Below are positions 23,126-34,767 of a stretch of 64,000 nucleotides of DNA, piece by piece. The position numbers and the translations under genes are program-made. The notes beneath the pieces are model-generated. The model had not been told where the DNA came from. It was given only the letters and a program-made list of their open reading frames with translations, and searched no databases. The DNA is from Parasponia andersonii. Taxonomy: Eukaryota > Streptophyta > Magnoliopsida > Rosales > Cannabaceae. The stretch is from assembly GCA_002914805.1 (NCBI GenBank), contig JXTB01000322.1, forward strand, positions 247,500 through 311,499, written 5' to 3'. Position 1 is the stretch's first letter; each line of letters begins with the position of its first letter.

Positions 23126-24786
23126 ACATTTATTATTATTTATGAAAAAAATTTAAATCACTGATTCGGTTTTCTCTTCTAGCTTATGTGATGAAGTTTT
23201 GTGTTCGTCTTTAAGCTCCTCATCGATTTTTTTTTTTGGGTTGAAAAATTTCCCCATAATTTTTTAAGAACTCATCAAAAGATGGCGAACAAGGTACTGC
23301 CTCATTCTTTGTGTTGGATCTCATAGATGGTCGTTGCCGTTGACAAAGCTCTTGGATATAGCATATGACTTTGTGAAATCCGATAAAAACTGTAAGGACG
23401 AATTAGTCTTTTGACCCAAAAAAGAAAGATAATTAGGACGGATTTGGGTCTAGGATCATTTGGGCAAAAATGTAAGAAAAGTTTGAAAATTAGGGTCAAA
23501 ATGTAATTATTCAATGGTGTTTTTGAGAAAATTTTCAGAAAACTAGGTCCAAGTGCAAATAAGCAAAATATTGCCCAATTAACCAGAAGTTGATACGTGG
23601 TACTACAGTTACGGAAATTGCGCATAAATCCCTGCATTTTCTCTTTCTTTTTCGATTTAGTCTCTGGAGCAAAACCCAAAACCCGAAATCCAGTGAAGCT
23701 CTATTGAGCCACTTCCGGCCGTTGTTGCCCCATATCACTGACCGGTGTCGACAGTTACTACTGGATGAAACTTCTGCCACCAAAACCAGCCCCGTTGGAG
23801 CCACCGATCGCTAGAAAAATGTAAAAAACGCAGCGGTTGGTTTTGCTCGCTGGAGCTGATTCCGACCACCGTTCGCCGCGAAACTGGTCGCTGTAAACTC
23901 GTCTCCTCACGAGCAATCTGGTGGTAGGTACCTCATGTCTCAATTTCTCTACGTTTAATTTAAATTTCGTTGGATAGTTTTATGTGTAATTGGTTTTGAA
24001 ATTGACTTTTCGATCAGACCGATAAATTTTAAAATTAATATCATTTATGGAATCTATGTTGAAAATGGTGAAAAATGAAATATATATTGACTATGTTCTG
24101 AAATGGGCCCAAAAACGAAATCGGACGGCTCAGATTTGCCTCGATTTGCGTGTCGTGGGGGCCCGTACCCAAATTTGGCAAATTATATGTCTAACCTAGG
24201 GTTTTTGGGTACTCTGAATTCAGTGGTGAAGACTGTTTCATGATTTGAAGCTCTATTTGAAAATCAAGTTTTCAAACCAAGGAATCAAAGTTTCGAAAAC
24301 GACATCCGCTCTTCCAAACGACACTCAAACAACGTCAAACTTTCTCCATAGCCTTGTAATGCTAGTTGGACGCTCGATTGAGGTAGGGATTCGATTACTT
24401 GATTCTAAAATTATTTTAATTTATGAATTTTATATCTTTTCAATAAATATAGAATTTCATGAAATAATCTATAAAAAATTGTGTTTATGTCTATTTATGA
24501 CCTAATTTAAGATATAAACTGCCAGGAAGACACGTCACACTGGTTGACGTATCATATATACTGTTTTGGATTGTTTTTTGTAGGAAATTAGATTTTTGGG
24601 TTTGATAGAAAATAGTTGTTGTAATGCCGAAATTTTTAAAAATCCAAAATGGTTTGAGAACTCAGTTTTGAGGACTGGAAGTAATTTGATTAAAGAATAC
24701 TGCGTGGTTATTTTGAGATTTTGTGGAAATATGGTATATCATTATCCTATCATTCATATAAAAATTGCATATATTCACACATTTAT

Positions 24787-24873
24787 GATGCCCTACATTG
24801 GATGATCGGACTTACGATGTCTCACATAGGGTGATCAGACTTACGATGCCCCACATCGAGTGATCGGACTTAC
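24787..24873. repeat. 29-bp tandem repeat, three units
   Basis: Three consecutive 29-bp units begin GATGYCYYACAT and end GATCRGACTTAC, followed by a more degenerate partial unit to about 24905. It lies inside the inverted LTR copy. Confidence 0.85.
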
Positions 24874-25077
24874 GGTACCTTTTTAGGTGGCTCGGACTTA
24901 GGAGTGATCCATTAGGACACTTCGGACATCATGATTACATACATGATTATATGTTAGCTTGAATGGATATGTACTGGTTTTGGTGGATATTACAATGGTT
25001 TGAAATGTTTGAACCATTGGACTATGATTTCTATTTGAGTTTTGTGAATTGTTTTGAATAGAATACTAACCATGCAA

Positions 25078-25229
25078 GACTTTCAACATGAGTATATTTT
25101 ATATATATGTAAGAACTTGTAATCAATTCTCTACTACCCCTTCCTTCCCCTCAGGACCTTCAACATAAGTATATTTTATATATGTAAAACCTTGTAATCG
25201 ATTCTCTACTACCCCTTCCTTCCCCTCAG
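25078..25229. repeat. Tandem duplication, about 76-bp unit
   Basis: Two adjacent copies (25078-25154 and 25155-25229) both run from GACYTTCAACATRAGTATAT to CCCCTTCCTTCCCCTCAG with a few differences. It lies inside the inverted LTR copy. Confidence 0.9.
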
Positions 25230-25670
25230 GTGACACTCAGTATAATTTGGATCAGAAGAGCTAGATCGAGGTATTTGTAGAATAACTAGTTTATTTATAT
25301 TTTGATAAATTTCTACGAGACTTGTGAAATATTTAAATTTGAGTAAGAATTTGGATTTCATTAAACTTTATAAATTAGAATATGAAATCTGAACTTAGCT
25401 TGTATTACTTATATCTGTGTTTGAGTGTGAGATGATTTGTAATGTATGACTATTAAACAATTGTTTTAATTACGATCTATGTTTAATAAGTGACGCATAA
25501 CTATGGGATTTTATTTTCAATTAAATATTTTGTTGAGGTCAGTTTTAAAAGGTTAGAGACCCCGGGGCAAAATTTTAAATGAATTGAGTCTTTTTGTTTA
25601 TTATTTTTTTTTGTATTTCTAATTTATGAAATACTCATTCTACCATTGACCCTGACCTCGGGTCGTGATA

Positions 25671-27868
25671 GACATAGCTCGCAGCTGCCGTTGACGAAGA
25701 TTGCGGTTATGGTAGATAAAAAAGCCACCATTGATGGATTTTGTCGAAGGAAATGCCAAGAATCCATGGGTGGCCAAAAAGAGAGAATATGGACCATGAG
25801 GGCAAAATAGTCAAGATATGGCAAAAAGACAGGTATAAAACTATTACAAAAGAAAGAAAGAAAGAAAAAAAAAAAAAAGGCAAGTCCAATATACCCACCC
25901 CAAAATAGGGCACTGGGGTAATCTCCCTATTTTATTTACAAGCCCGTGTTTCTCTTGCTTTTTTTTTCCTTTGTTTATTTTATTTTATTTTAAGTTATTT
26001 TTAAATTTTCAACATATTTTCCTTTTCTTTCTCTTTTTCTTTTTTTTTTCTTTTTGTTTTTATTATTTCAACCTTTTTAAAAATTTAGATAAAAACTAAA
26101 AAGGAAAGTTATTGTTTAATGAATTTTTATTCTTTCTAAGAGGGATAGTTTTGGGTTTTTAATTTGCCGAAATTTTAAATGGCAATGTATTAATTTGCTA
26201 AAGCTAAAAATGAGGTTAGTTTTTGAAAAAAAAAAAAAAACTAAATTTGGGATATCTTTGTGTCATTAATCCTTTTAGAAAAAATTAAAAAAATCCCAGA
26301 TGGCAAAAATCTTTAGAAAAAACTCAAGATTTATTTAGAAAATACCACATTTTATGACTTGACAAGATGCTTAAGGCAACTAGTCAAGTTACTTGAGATA
26401 ACTAGATACATCAATTAACTCGATTGTTTACTTCGATTATCTTTGAAAAATATCAATTTTAAGATAGTATTTTTCTAAATAGTTTAAAATGAAAAATTTT
26501 CTAGAAAAAAAGTGATATTTTTCTTGATAAACTTTTAAAAACAATGTTTTTCTAAATGAATCTGGGAATGTTCAAAAAATTCAAGAGAAATTTAAGTCCA
26601 TAGTTCTAAGTATTGTTTTTCACTTCTAACAGTTTTCTTAAAATTTTTCATTTATAATAGTTTTTATTACAAAATTCTAAACATATACTTGATTTTTCTC
26701 TAATTAGTTTATATTTGTTTATGAAACTTAACCCAATAGAATAAAGACTAATCTAAACTTATCATACTTGCATGCATGAGTTTAAAAACAAGGTTATTTT
26801 TGGAGGAAAATTACTAAAACTGTTATGTTTGTAAAAGTAAGCAAAATGTACTTAAAGCGTAAAACAATACTTGTGAATTACCACATGTAAAAGAACCCAC
26901 AAATTCAATCTATCCGGAATTTTTCAATTTTACAGACTTTGGGCTCAGATTAGAGAAAAGTTCATAAATATCCATCTTATTAAGCACATTTTCATGAATA
27001 CCCATTTTCTATTTTTAGTTTACAAATACTCTCTTTTGATAAATGTAAACTGCAAGTATATAAAATATAGAATGTATACCGCGATGTACATTTCATATAA
27101 ATAAAAATTATATCTAAAAATCGGTATATATTTTAAAGTATATATCATAGTATAAATTTACATAGTAAGTGTAAACCATTTTTAAAAATTTATATTATAA
27201 ATGTATATACACATATTTTATATTTGAAATGTATACCACAAAATAGGTATTTTTGAAATAAAATTTAAAAACGGATATTTGTTAAATATGATGCACTAAA
27301 ACAGGTACAAAGTGTAAATTTCTCCTTGGATTTTTGTAAGAAGCCTTTAATAGAGTATTTATAAGAAATGGCCCTTTTATTTTAATATCAGTTCTATTAG
27401 TGTATCAGTATGATTATTATATCAATTTAATTCAAAATCTCAATTTCTGGTGTATTAGTGTGTCAGTTTTCATATCTGTGATATCAATTATTTTATGCTA
27501 GTATGTTAATTTTATATTAGTTCAATCAATATATATTTTTTAAAACTAAACAATTAATATAAATTTACAAAAATGGATATATTTTAGCTTTTTTTGTTTG
27601 ATAAATTTGGTCATTTTGCAAAAGTTTTTAATAAATTTAGCCATTTTTCACTAGTGTTTAAAAGGCAATTTATTAAACTTTAATTCAAAATTCAGGCGTT
27701 TGGCTAAGGGGCCCAAAATAATATACAAAACTTGTAGTCCAATAAAAATAGTGACGAAAAAATTACTCTTTTTCTTCTAACTAAGAAATTTACATAAAAA
27801 GTTGTTTTTAATGAGATTATGTTTTTTTTTAATGAGATTACAAAAAGTTCATAAAAGGACAAGAAACA
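25671..27868. other. AT-rich intergenic DNA with weak foldback structure
   Basis: No gene seen. Two stretches look like poor inverted repeats and may be old MITEs: about 26290-26590 (TTTAGAAAA / TTTTCTAAA words at both ends) and about 26950-27345 (GAGAAA...TTTCTC ends). Neither has a target duplication I could find. Confidence 0.3.
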
Positions 27869-28306
27869 TGTTAGAGTTCGTGACTTGAATTCTATTTGCT
27901 CTGGCCCGAAAACTTCGCGGTGTGACATATGTGGCATTTTTATAATTAGGAGAAATTTTGAGATCTGTGGTGGAAGCGAAAGGATTGGGGCGATAGGCCT
28001 GATCCGGAGCCCACCACTGATCTCATTGGGGGTGTGGGGGCGGAGCCCCCATGGTATGGACCTGTTTTATTAGACCGTTTTATCCGTACAGTTTTCGTCT
28101 GTACACATATGTATTTTAGGGTTTTTGAGATTATGTATATTTTCGGTTTAGTCATGTAAAACCTACCTTCTGTACCTTATTTTTTGACATAGTGAAATTT
28201 CCTCCTCTGCCAGTAGTTTTTTCTCAATTAGGGTTTTCCACTTAAATCTGTGTGTTCTGTTTTTCATCTTTTTTTTTTGTTAATTATCGTTTGGTAATTC
28301 TTAACA
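27869..28306 (+). repeat. 5' LTR of the copia element
   Basis: Starts TGTTAGAGTTCG and ends TTCTTAACA. It contains a GC-rich palindrome at 28036-28050 whose three-base loop is GGA; compare the 3' LTR. Confidence 0.95.
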
Positions 28307-28309
28307 AAC

Positions 28310-28321
28310 TGGTATCAGAGC
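28310..28321 (+). promoter_or_regulatory. Primer-binding site
   Basis: TGGTATCAGAGC, complementary to the 3' end of plant initiator methionine tRNA, lies three bases after the 5' LTR. It is the priming site for minus-strand DNA synthesis in copia elements. Confidence 0.9.
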
Positions 28322-28345
28322 TTTAATCTAGGTTTGATTACGATA

Positions 28346-31300
28346 ATGGCAACCATGAAGTATGATATTCTGCTTTTGGATCGCAACACCAGATTTTCAT
28401 TATGGTAGGTTAAGATGCGAGCTGTCTTTGTGCAGTTAGATTTGGATGATGCATTATTAGGGATTAATGCGATGCCTTCATCGTTATTAATGGAGGAAAA
28501 GCAGTGAAGGGATCGAAAAGCCCTATCTCAGATTCAACTGCATCTATCGAATCAGATATTACAAGACATTCTGAATGAGAAAACTGTCGTGGCTTTGTGG
28601 TTAAAATTAGAGCAGCTGTGCATGACGAAAAGACTAACCAACAAGCTGCATCAGAAACAGCGACTGTATTCTCATCGTATGGTAGAAGGTACGTTTCTAG
28701 AAGAGCACATAAACGTCTTTAAGGAAATTATTTCTAATCTGGAAGCTTTGGAGGTTAAATATGAGTCTGAGGATTTAGTGTTGATTTTGTTGTGTTCGTT
28801 GCCCCCTTCATATACGCCTTTTAGAGACAATATTTTATATAGTCGTGAATTCCTTACTCTGAGCGTGGCTTATGATTCTCTACTCTCTAAGGAGAAGATG
28901 GATCAGATTGTTACAGGGACTGAGACTCAGGCAGAGGGTCTCGTTGCTAGAGGTAGAACGCAGGAGAGGAATTTTGGAAGTGATAATAGAGGCAGATCGA
29001 AATCTAAAAATAAAAATAAAACTTGCAATTATTACAAGAAAAAGGGCCACATCAAATCTGAATGCTATAAGCTTCAGAACAAGAATAAGAAGGCTGCTCC
29101 TAATCACAAGGGAAAACAAACTGAAAATACCGGTGAAGCCAGTGTTGCTGAAGATGATATCAGTGATGGAGAACTCTTAGTTGTTTCTGATGGTGACTCC
29201 AAATCATGTGATGACTGGATTCTCGATTCTGGTTGCACGTTTCATATGTGTCCTAATAGGGACTGGTTTTCAACATATGAAACGGTAGCCAAAGGTGCTG
29301 TGTTGATGGAAAATAATGCACCTTGTAAAGTTACTAGTGTTGGAACAGTCAAAATTAAGATGTTTGATGGAGTTGTCAAGACTCTCAATGGTGTGAGACA
29401 TGTTCCAGATTTAAAAAGAAATCTGATCTCTTTAAGTACTCTTGATTCAAAAGGGTACAAGTATACTGGTGAAGGTGGAGTTCTGAAGGTTTCCAGAGGA
29501 GCTCTTGTCGTGATGAAGGGTCAGAAAAGATCTGCCGAATTATATGTCTTGTTGGGTTCTATAGTTACCGGTGAAGCAGCTATCTCTACTCCTTTGTTGT
29601 CAGATGACGAAATCACTAGACTTTGGCATATGCGTCTTGGGCATATGAGTGAGAATGGTATGGCTGAATTGAGCAAAAGAGGACTTCTTGATAGGCAAAG
29701 TACTAATAAACTGACGTTATGTGAGCATTGCATTTTTGGGAAGCAGAAGAGAGTCAGATTTACAAAAGGTATCCACAATACAAAGAGAATACTTGATTAT
29801 ATACATTCTGATCTCTGGGGACCATCTAGGGTACCTTCTAAAGGAGGTACTAGATATTTGCTGACGATTATCAATGATTTCTCCAGAAAGCTTTGGGTCT
29901 TTTTTCCTGAAGCATAAGAATGATATGTTACCTATATTTAAGGAGTGGAAGACTATGATCAAAAAGCAGACAGGTAAGCAGATCAAACGTCTCCTCACTA
30001 ATAATGGCTTGGAGTTTTGTTCTAATGAGTTTAATGTTTTTTGCAAATCAGAAGGAATCGTGAGGCATTTAATAGTTCACCGTACTCCGCAACGAAACGG
30101 TGTGGCAGAGCGTATACATAGGACTTTGATAGAGAGAGTACGTTGCATGCTCTCCAATGCTCGTTTACCTAAGTCTTTTTGGGCAGAAGCTACTTCTACA
30201 GCCTGTTTTCTGATTAATCGATCTTTCTCAACTGCTATTGAGAAAAAGACTCTAGAAGAGGTATAGTCTAGTACTCCTGCTAATTATTCTGATTTAAAGA
30301 TATTTGGGTATCTTGCATATGCTCATGTTGATAATAGAAAGTTAGAACCAAGATCTATGAAGTGCATCTTTCTAGGCTATAAGGCTAGTGTTAAAGGATA
30401 TAAGCTATGGTATCCAGAAACTCAGAAGACTATAATGAGTAGAGATATTATTTTTGATGAATCTGTTATGCTTCATGATTTGTCTCTTAGAGATTCTAGT
30501 AGTAAACATCAGCAGAAGTCAAAAACTCAGTTGAAGCTTGAGATTGGGTTAGAATCTACACTAGCATCTACATCTCAGTCAGTTTCCTCTACACCACTAT
30601 CGCCACCACCAGCGTCACCACAATATTCTATTGCTAAAGACAGGCCTAAAAGAGACATTAGACCTCCATAGAAGTATGCTGAGGCCGATCTAGTTGCCTA
30701 TGCTTTGAATGTGGCTGAAGGTATAGATTCTAGTGAAGAACCTTCTACCTATGCAGAGGCAGTTAGTTNNNNNNNNNNNNNNNNNNNNNNNNNNNNNNNN
30801 NNNNNNNNNNNNNNNNNNNNNNNNNNNNNNNNNNNNNNNNNNNNNNNNNNNNNNNNNNNNNNNNNNNNNNNNNNNNNNNNNNNNNNNNNNNNNNNNNNNN
30901 NNNNNNNNNNNNNNNNNNNNNNNNNNNNNNNNNNNNNNNNNNNNNNNNNNNNNNNNNNNNNNNNNNNNNNNNNNNNNNNNNNNNNNNNNNNNNNNNNNNN
31001 NNNNNNNNNNNNNNNNNNNNNNNNNNNNNNNNNNNNNNNNNNNNNNNNNNNNNNNNNNNNNNNNNNNNNNNNNNNNNNNNNNNNNNNNNNNNNNNNNNNN
31101 NNNNNNNNNNNNNNNNNNNNNNNNNNNNNNNNNNNNNNNNNNNNNNNNNNNNNNNNNNNNNNNNNNNNNNNNNNNNNNNNNNNNNNNNNNNNNNNNNNNN
31201 NNNNNNNNNNNNNNNNNNNNNNNNNNNNNNNNNNNNNNNNNNNNNNNNNNNNNNNNNNNNNNNNNNNNNNNNNNNNNNNNNNNNNNNNNNNNNNNNNNNN

Positions 31301-31885
31301 NNNNNNNNNNNNNNNNNNNNNNNNNNNNNNNNNNNNNNNNNNNNNNNNNNNNNNNNNNNNNNNNNNNNNNNNNNNNNNNNNNNNNNNNNNNNNNNNNNNN
31401 NNNNNNNNNNNNNNNNNNNNNNNNNNNNNNNNNNNNNNNNNNNNNNNNNNNNNNNNNNNNNNNNNNNNNNNNNNNNNNNNNNNNNNNNNNNNNNNNNNNN
31501 NNNNNNNNNNNNNNNNNNNTTGTGCTATCAGTTGGAAAGCTACCTTACAGACTACAGTTGCATTGTCTACTACTGAGGCTGAATACATGGCTATTACTGA
31601 AGCGTGTAAGGAAGATATTTAGTTGAAGGGACTGTTTAGTGAATTCAGTGAAGACTTACAATTGACCACAATCTTTTGTGACAGTCGGAATACTATTTTT
31701 CTCACAAAAGATTAGATATTTCATGAGAGGACCAAACACATTGATGTGCGGTATCATTTTGTTTGTGATATTAATGCTTGAGATAATATAATTGTGAGCA
31801 AAGTTAGTACTCATGATAATTCTACTGATATGATGACTAAGACTCTTCCTGGAGACAAGTTTAAGCATTGCTTAGACTTGGTTGG
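28346..31885 (+). pseudogene. Copia gag-pol polyprotein, broken
   Basis: The frame opens at ATG 28346. Gag is interrupted by TAG (28406) and TGA (28505), then stays open from about 28508 to 29917. Landmarks are: a CCHC-like zinc knuckle near 29023 in which the second Cys is replaced by Tyr; a protease DSG motif near 29227; integrase zinc-binding residues near 29625-29735; and the integrase core near 29807. An extra T in the T-run at 29900-29905 shifts the frame. The next frame (29874-30266) carries the second integrase acidic position as Asn instead of Asp (LTNNGLEF). More stops follow at 30264, 30669, 31620, 31713 and 31779. Most of the RT is hidden by the N gap, and RNase H-like sequence resumes at 31520. 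Not functional. Confidence 0.9.
30769..31519. other. Assembly gap (751 N) in the copia RT region
   Basis: This gap lies between the integrase/RT linker and the RNase H end. The distance is shorter than I would expect for a full copia RT, so either the gap size is nominal or part of RT is deleted. Confidence 0.99.
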
Positions 31886-31989
31886 TGTTACTTACTGAGT
31901 TTTGTCTTCTTTGTAGAAGAGGTGGAGAATATATTTTTTGTCGAAGATTAGAGTTATTCCTTAATTGGAATTCATGTCAAGGTAGAGAT

Positions 31990-32428
31990 TATTAGAGTTC
32001 GTGATTTGAATTCTATTTGCCTTGGTCTGAAAACTTTGCGGTGCGATATATGTGGCATTTTTGTAATTGAGAGAAATTTTGAGATCTGTGGTAGAAGTGG
32101 AGGGATTGGGGCGATAGGCTTGATCCCGGAGTTTATCATTGATCTCGTTGGGGGTGCGGAGGCTCCGCCCCCGCGGTATGGATCTGTTTTATTGGACCAT
32201 TTTGTCCGTACAGTTTTCGTCCGTATACATATATATTTTAGGGTTTTTGAAATTATATATATTTTCGGCTTGGTCGTGTAAAACCTTCTGTACTTTATTT
32301 TTCGACATAGTGAAATTTTCTCCTCTGTCAGTGATTTTTTCCCGATTAGGATTTTCTACTTAAATTTGTGTGTTCTTGTTTTTCATCTTTTTTTTTTTTT
32401 GGCAATTATCATTTAGTAATTCTTAACA
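31990..32428 (+). repeat. 3' LTR of the copia element
   Basis: Starts TATTAGAGTTCG (TG changed to TA) and ends TTCTTAACA. Its palindrome loop at 32164-32166 reads TCC, the reverse complement of the loop in the 5' LTR. Confidence 0.95.
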
Positions 32429-32433
32429 AAACA

Positions 32434-34139
32434 CAGCATAATAATTCCTATATACCACGGCATAACGTACAGATTTTAAACAAAGAACAAAGTATACAAA
32501 AAGCAGTCAAACTCCAAAAGAAGAATAAAACTTAAAAGCAAATGTCGTAATCGAACCAAGTATACCCAGTTATATATACTAGTTCAAAATCTTTAAACGG
32601 ATAAATCATACAAAATGTTGTAGTTCGTATTTTATCTTGGTGTTTTTTTTTTTTTTTTCAATGGATCAGAATGGTAGTGAAGTTAGTAAAGACTTATTGA
32701 GATATACGGTTTCATTCTTCGTATTATTTCTTTTAAGAAAATAAAAAGAAGGGAAGATACTCTACAATTAAGTTATCTGAATCACTTAAAAAACAAATTC
32801 ACCCAGCTTTAGTTTTCTAATCCTTCTCCAATTATTATGTTTATCATAACCTAATATTGAAAACTACTCAATCAGTTATTGTGCAATCAGAGACTTCATA
32901 ATAAATAAGCTAGTATTAGAATTTCTTTTTTCTCTAAACGTGATCAGATACTCATATTAGATCCAACATTCAAACGTACGAAGAAGAAGAAATTTCTTTA
33001 GAAACACTTTTGTTTTGAATTTTGAGTTTTTCAAAATCAAAAGAATGTAAGATCGTCTCAATAATTTACTTGAAAACATCGCCACCTTTCATTGCAAAAA
33101 AATATAAAACAAATATATCCAAACAAACCAGAAAAATTAAGTAACTTAAGATACAAAAATAGATTCACTGTTGAAATAGCAACCTATTATCATTAATTAA
33201 TTGGACAATTATCCAATCTCCATGATAAATACAATTTTATTGCTTCCTTTATTATTTTAAGAAACTCCGAGCACAATTAATTATAAATAAGGGATAATGG
33301 TCTGGACACTTTATTTGACACACTAAGTTCTGTTTAATCATCTTGAGTAAACAAAACGTTTGTCAACAGGTTCTATAATTTTAAGAAAATAAAATCTGTA
33401 ATTTTATCTTATTTGAGTAATAGGACACAAAAAATTTAAACCATATACATTCATTCGTTACAACCACTGAACTTCAAATGGTAAGTTCTAATTTAAGATA
33501 AGATAGTAATTGCAATGAATGTCATATCATTAGTACAAATACTAATTTTTTATGTCTCTATTATTACTCTTTGTATATACACTTGCAAAGTTATAATATC
33601 ACTAGTTGCAAAACTTATTGACGAATACTATTAATGTTAAGCACTACGTCACATTATGATATAATAAAGCATTGATTAATGAGAAGGGGGATGATTAAGC
33701 ACATATCGAATCCTTAACGTTGAAAATCAGTTATATTATTAGCAACTAATTCAGTAAGATTTGCCTTCATTAAATTCTCGTTCTTGCATATACAAGTAAC
33801 TAACACAAAACATTTATGTACTTGGTACTTCAAACTTAAGAAACTAATATCACTTAGTCTACCTAGTATTTCCCATTTAAGAATATGATGCTAAACGATG
33901 AGTTTCCTTATAACCATTTGCCAAAAGAAAGATAAAAGTTGAGACATTTAAAAAGATTTTAAATAAATTAAATGCTCTTTACTGTCACTCATCTCAAACT
34001 TTTTTTTTTTTTTTTGGGGTGTGTTTTATTATTTACTTTAGTTTGTATGAAAAAGAGAGTTTAATAATAAAAACTGTAATAAAGTAGGAGCAGAATTTGG
34101 ACCGAATCTGAGGTGGCTGAAGTGGGCCCCCACGTACTC
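32434..34139. other. AT-rich intergenic DNA upstream of the SERK gene
   Basis: No gene, RNA or clear repeat seen. There are poly-T tracts near 32643 and 34001. It may contain distal promoter elements of the next gene. Confidence 0.4.
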
Positions 34140-34767
34140 AAGCCCAGGATTTGACCGAAAACGGGTTCGCCCGCGGTCACGTCGCTTTCCACGATAGAGC
34201 GCGAAGGCGTTTTGACTGCGTGCGGTCAGCGGTCAGCACCGTTCGGGCAGCGTTCTCTTTCTCTCTCTCTTACACTTACTCTCTCTCTCTGTGCACGCCT
34301 CACTCGAAAAAGAGAGAAAAAATAATAATAATAAAGCAAAAAAAAAAAAAAAAAAAGAGAAGATAGATAGCAATCCCACAAACACACTCAGTCTCTCAGA
34401 GAAGAGGAGAGAGAGAGACAGGGTGTGTAGAGAGAGAAAGAGGGCAAAAGGGAAAGTTTGGCGAAAAGGATAGCAGAGAAAGAATGAAAAAATGTTTGAA
34501 AATGGCTTCATTTTAATGGATTTGATGAGATCGAGCTTTTGATTCTGGTTCAGTGTACAAATTTGTTTAATTGGGTTGGTAAAAAAAGAAGAGTTGGGAT
34601 TTTTCTGGGATGAGATTTGGGAAGTAGGGTTTTGGTAATTTGGATTGGTTAGGGGGAGTTGGAGTTAGGAATTTTGATGTGATGGTGTGTTTGGGTGTGA
34701 CATACCATTTGGATCTAAGATTTTTGGTCACTTAGAAAAAAAAATAAAAAACAAAAATAAAGGGAAC
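34140..34767 (+). promoter_or_regulatory. Promoter and 5' leader of the SERK gene
   Basis: GC content rises sharply at about 34120-34260, followed by CT-rich (34257-34290) and GA-rich (34380-34470) tracts typical of plant 5' leaders. Two W-box-type sites, TTGACC at 34152 and TTGACT at 34212, could bind WRKY factors. I cannot place the transcription start, and the leader may be spliced. Confidence 0.45.

Larger units (their letters stand above)
23391..25670 (-). mobile_element. Divergent inverted copy of the TGTCACGACCC LTR family
   Basis: Read on the minus strand, this block starts TATCACGACCC (TG changed to TA). It shares order with the solo LTRs at 1315 and 7091: a TACCTCGATC-like site, a GAATCCCTACCTC block (minus strand of about 24381-24393), a GGTTAGACATATAA block (about 24186-24199) and a purine-rich end. 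The length is about 2.2 kb as in the others. I could not find a target duplication and the left edge is a guess. Internal duplications are listed separately. Confidence 0.55.
27869..32428 (+). mobile_element. Ty1/copia retrotransposon with two LTRs, inactivated
   Basis: The 5' LTR (27869-28306) and 3' LTR (31990-32428) are about 438 bp each and align end to end. A perfect 5-bp target duplication, AAACA, flanks the element (27864-27868 and 32429-32433). A primer-binding site TGGTATCAGAGC at 28310-28321, matching initiator methionine tRNA, lies just inside the 5' LTR. The purine tract AAGGTAGAGAT directly precedes the 3' LTR. Domain order is gag, protease, integrase, then RT/RNase H, which defines copia. 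By eye more than 50 positions differ between the LTRs, almost all transitions, so the insertion is not recent. Confidence 0.95.

Noticed and set aside
23590-23943. Overlapping frames of 61-89 aa at 23535-23943
   Set aside because: They fall in the inverted LTR copy, have no recognisable domain, and several frames are open on both strands because of local GC content.
30705-31626. Frames of 279-305 aa spanning the second N run
   Set aside because: Mostly N. Only the short RNase H-like end is real, and it belongs to the copia element.
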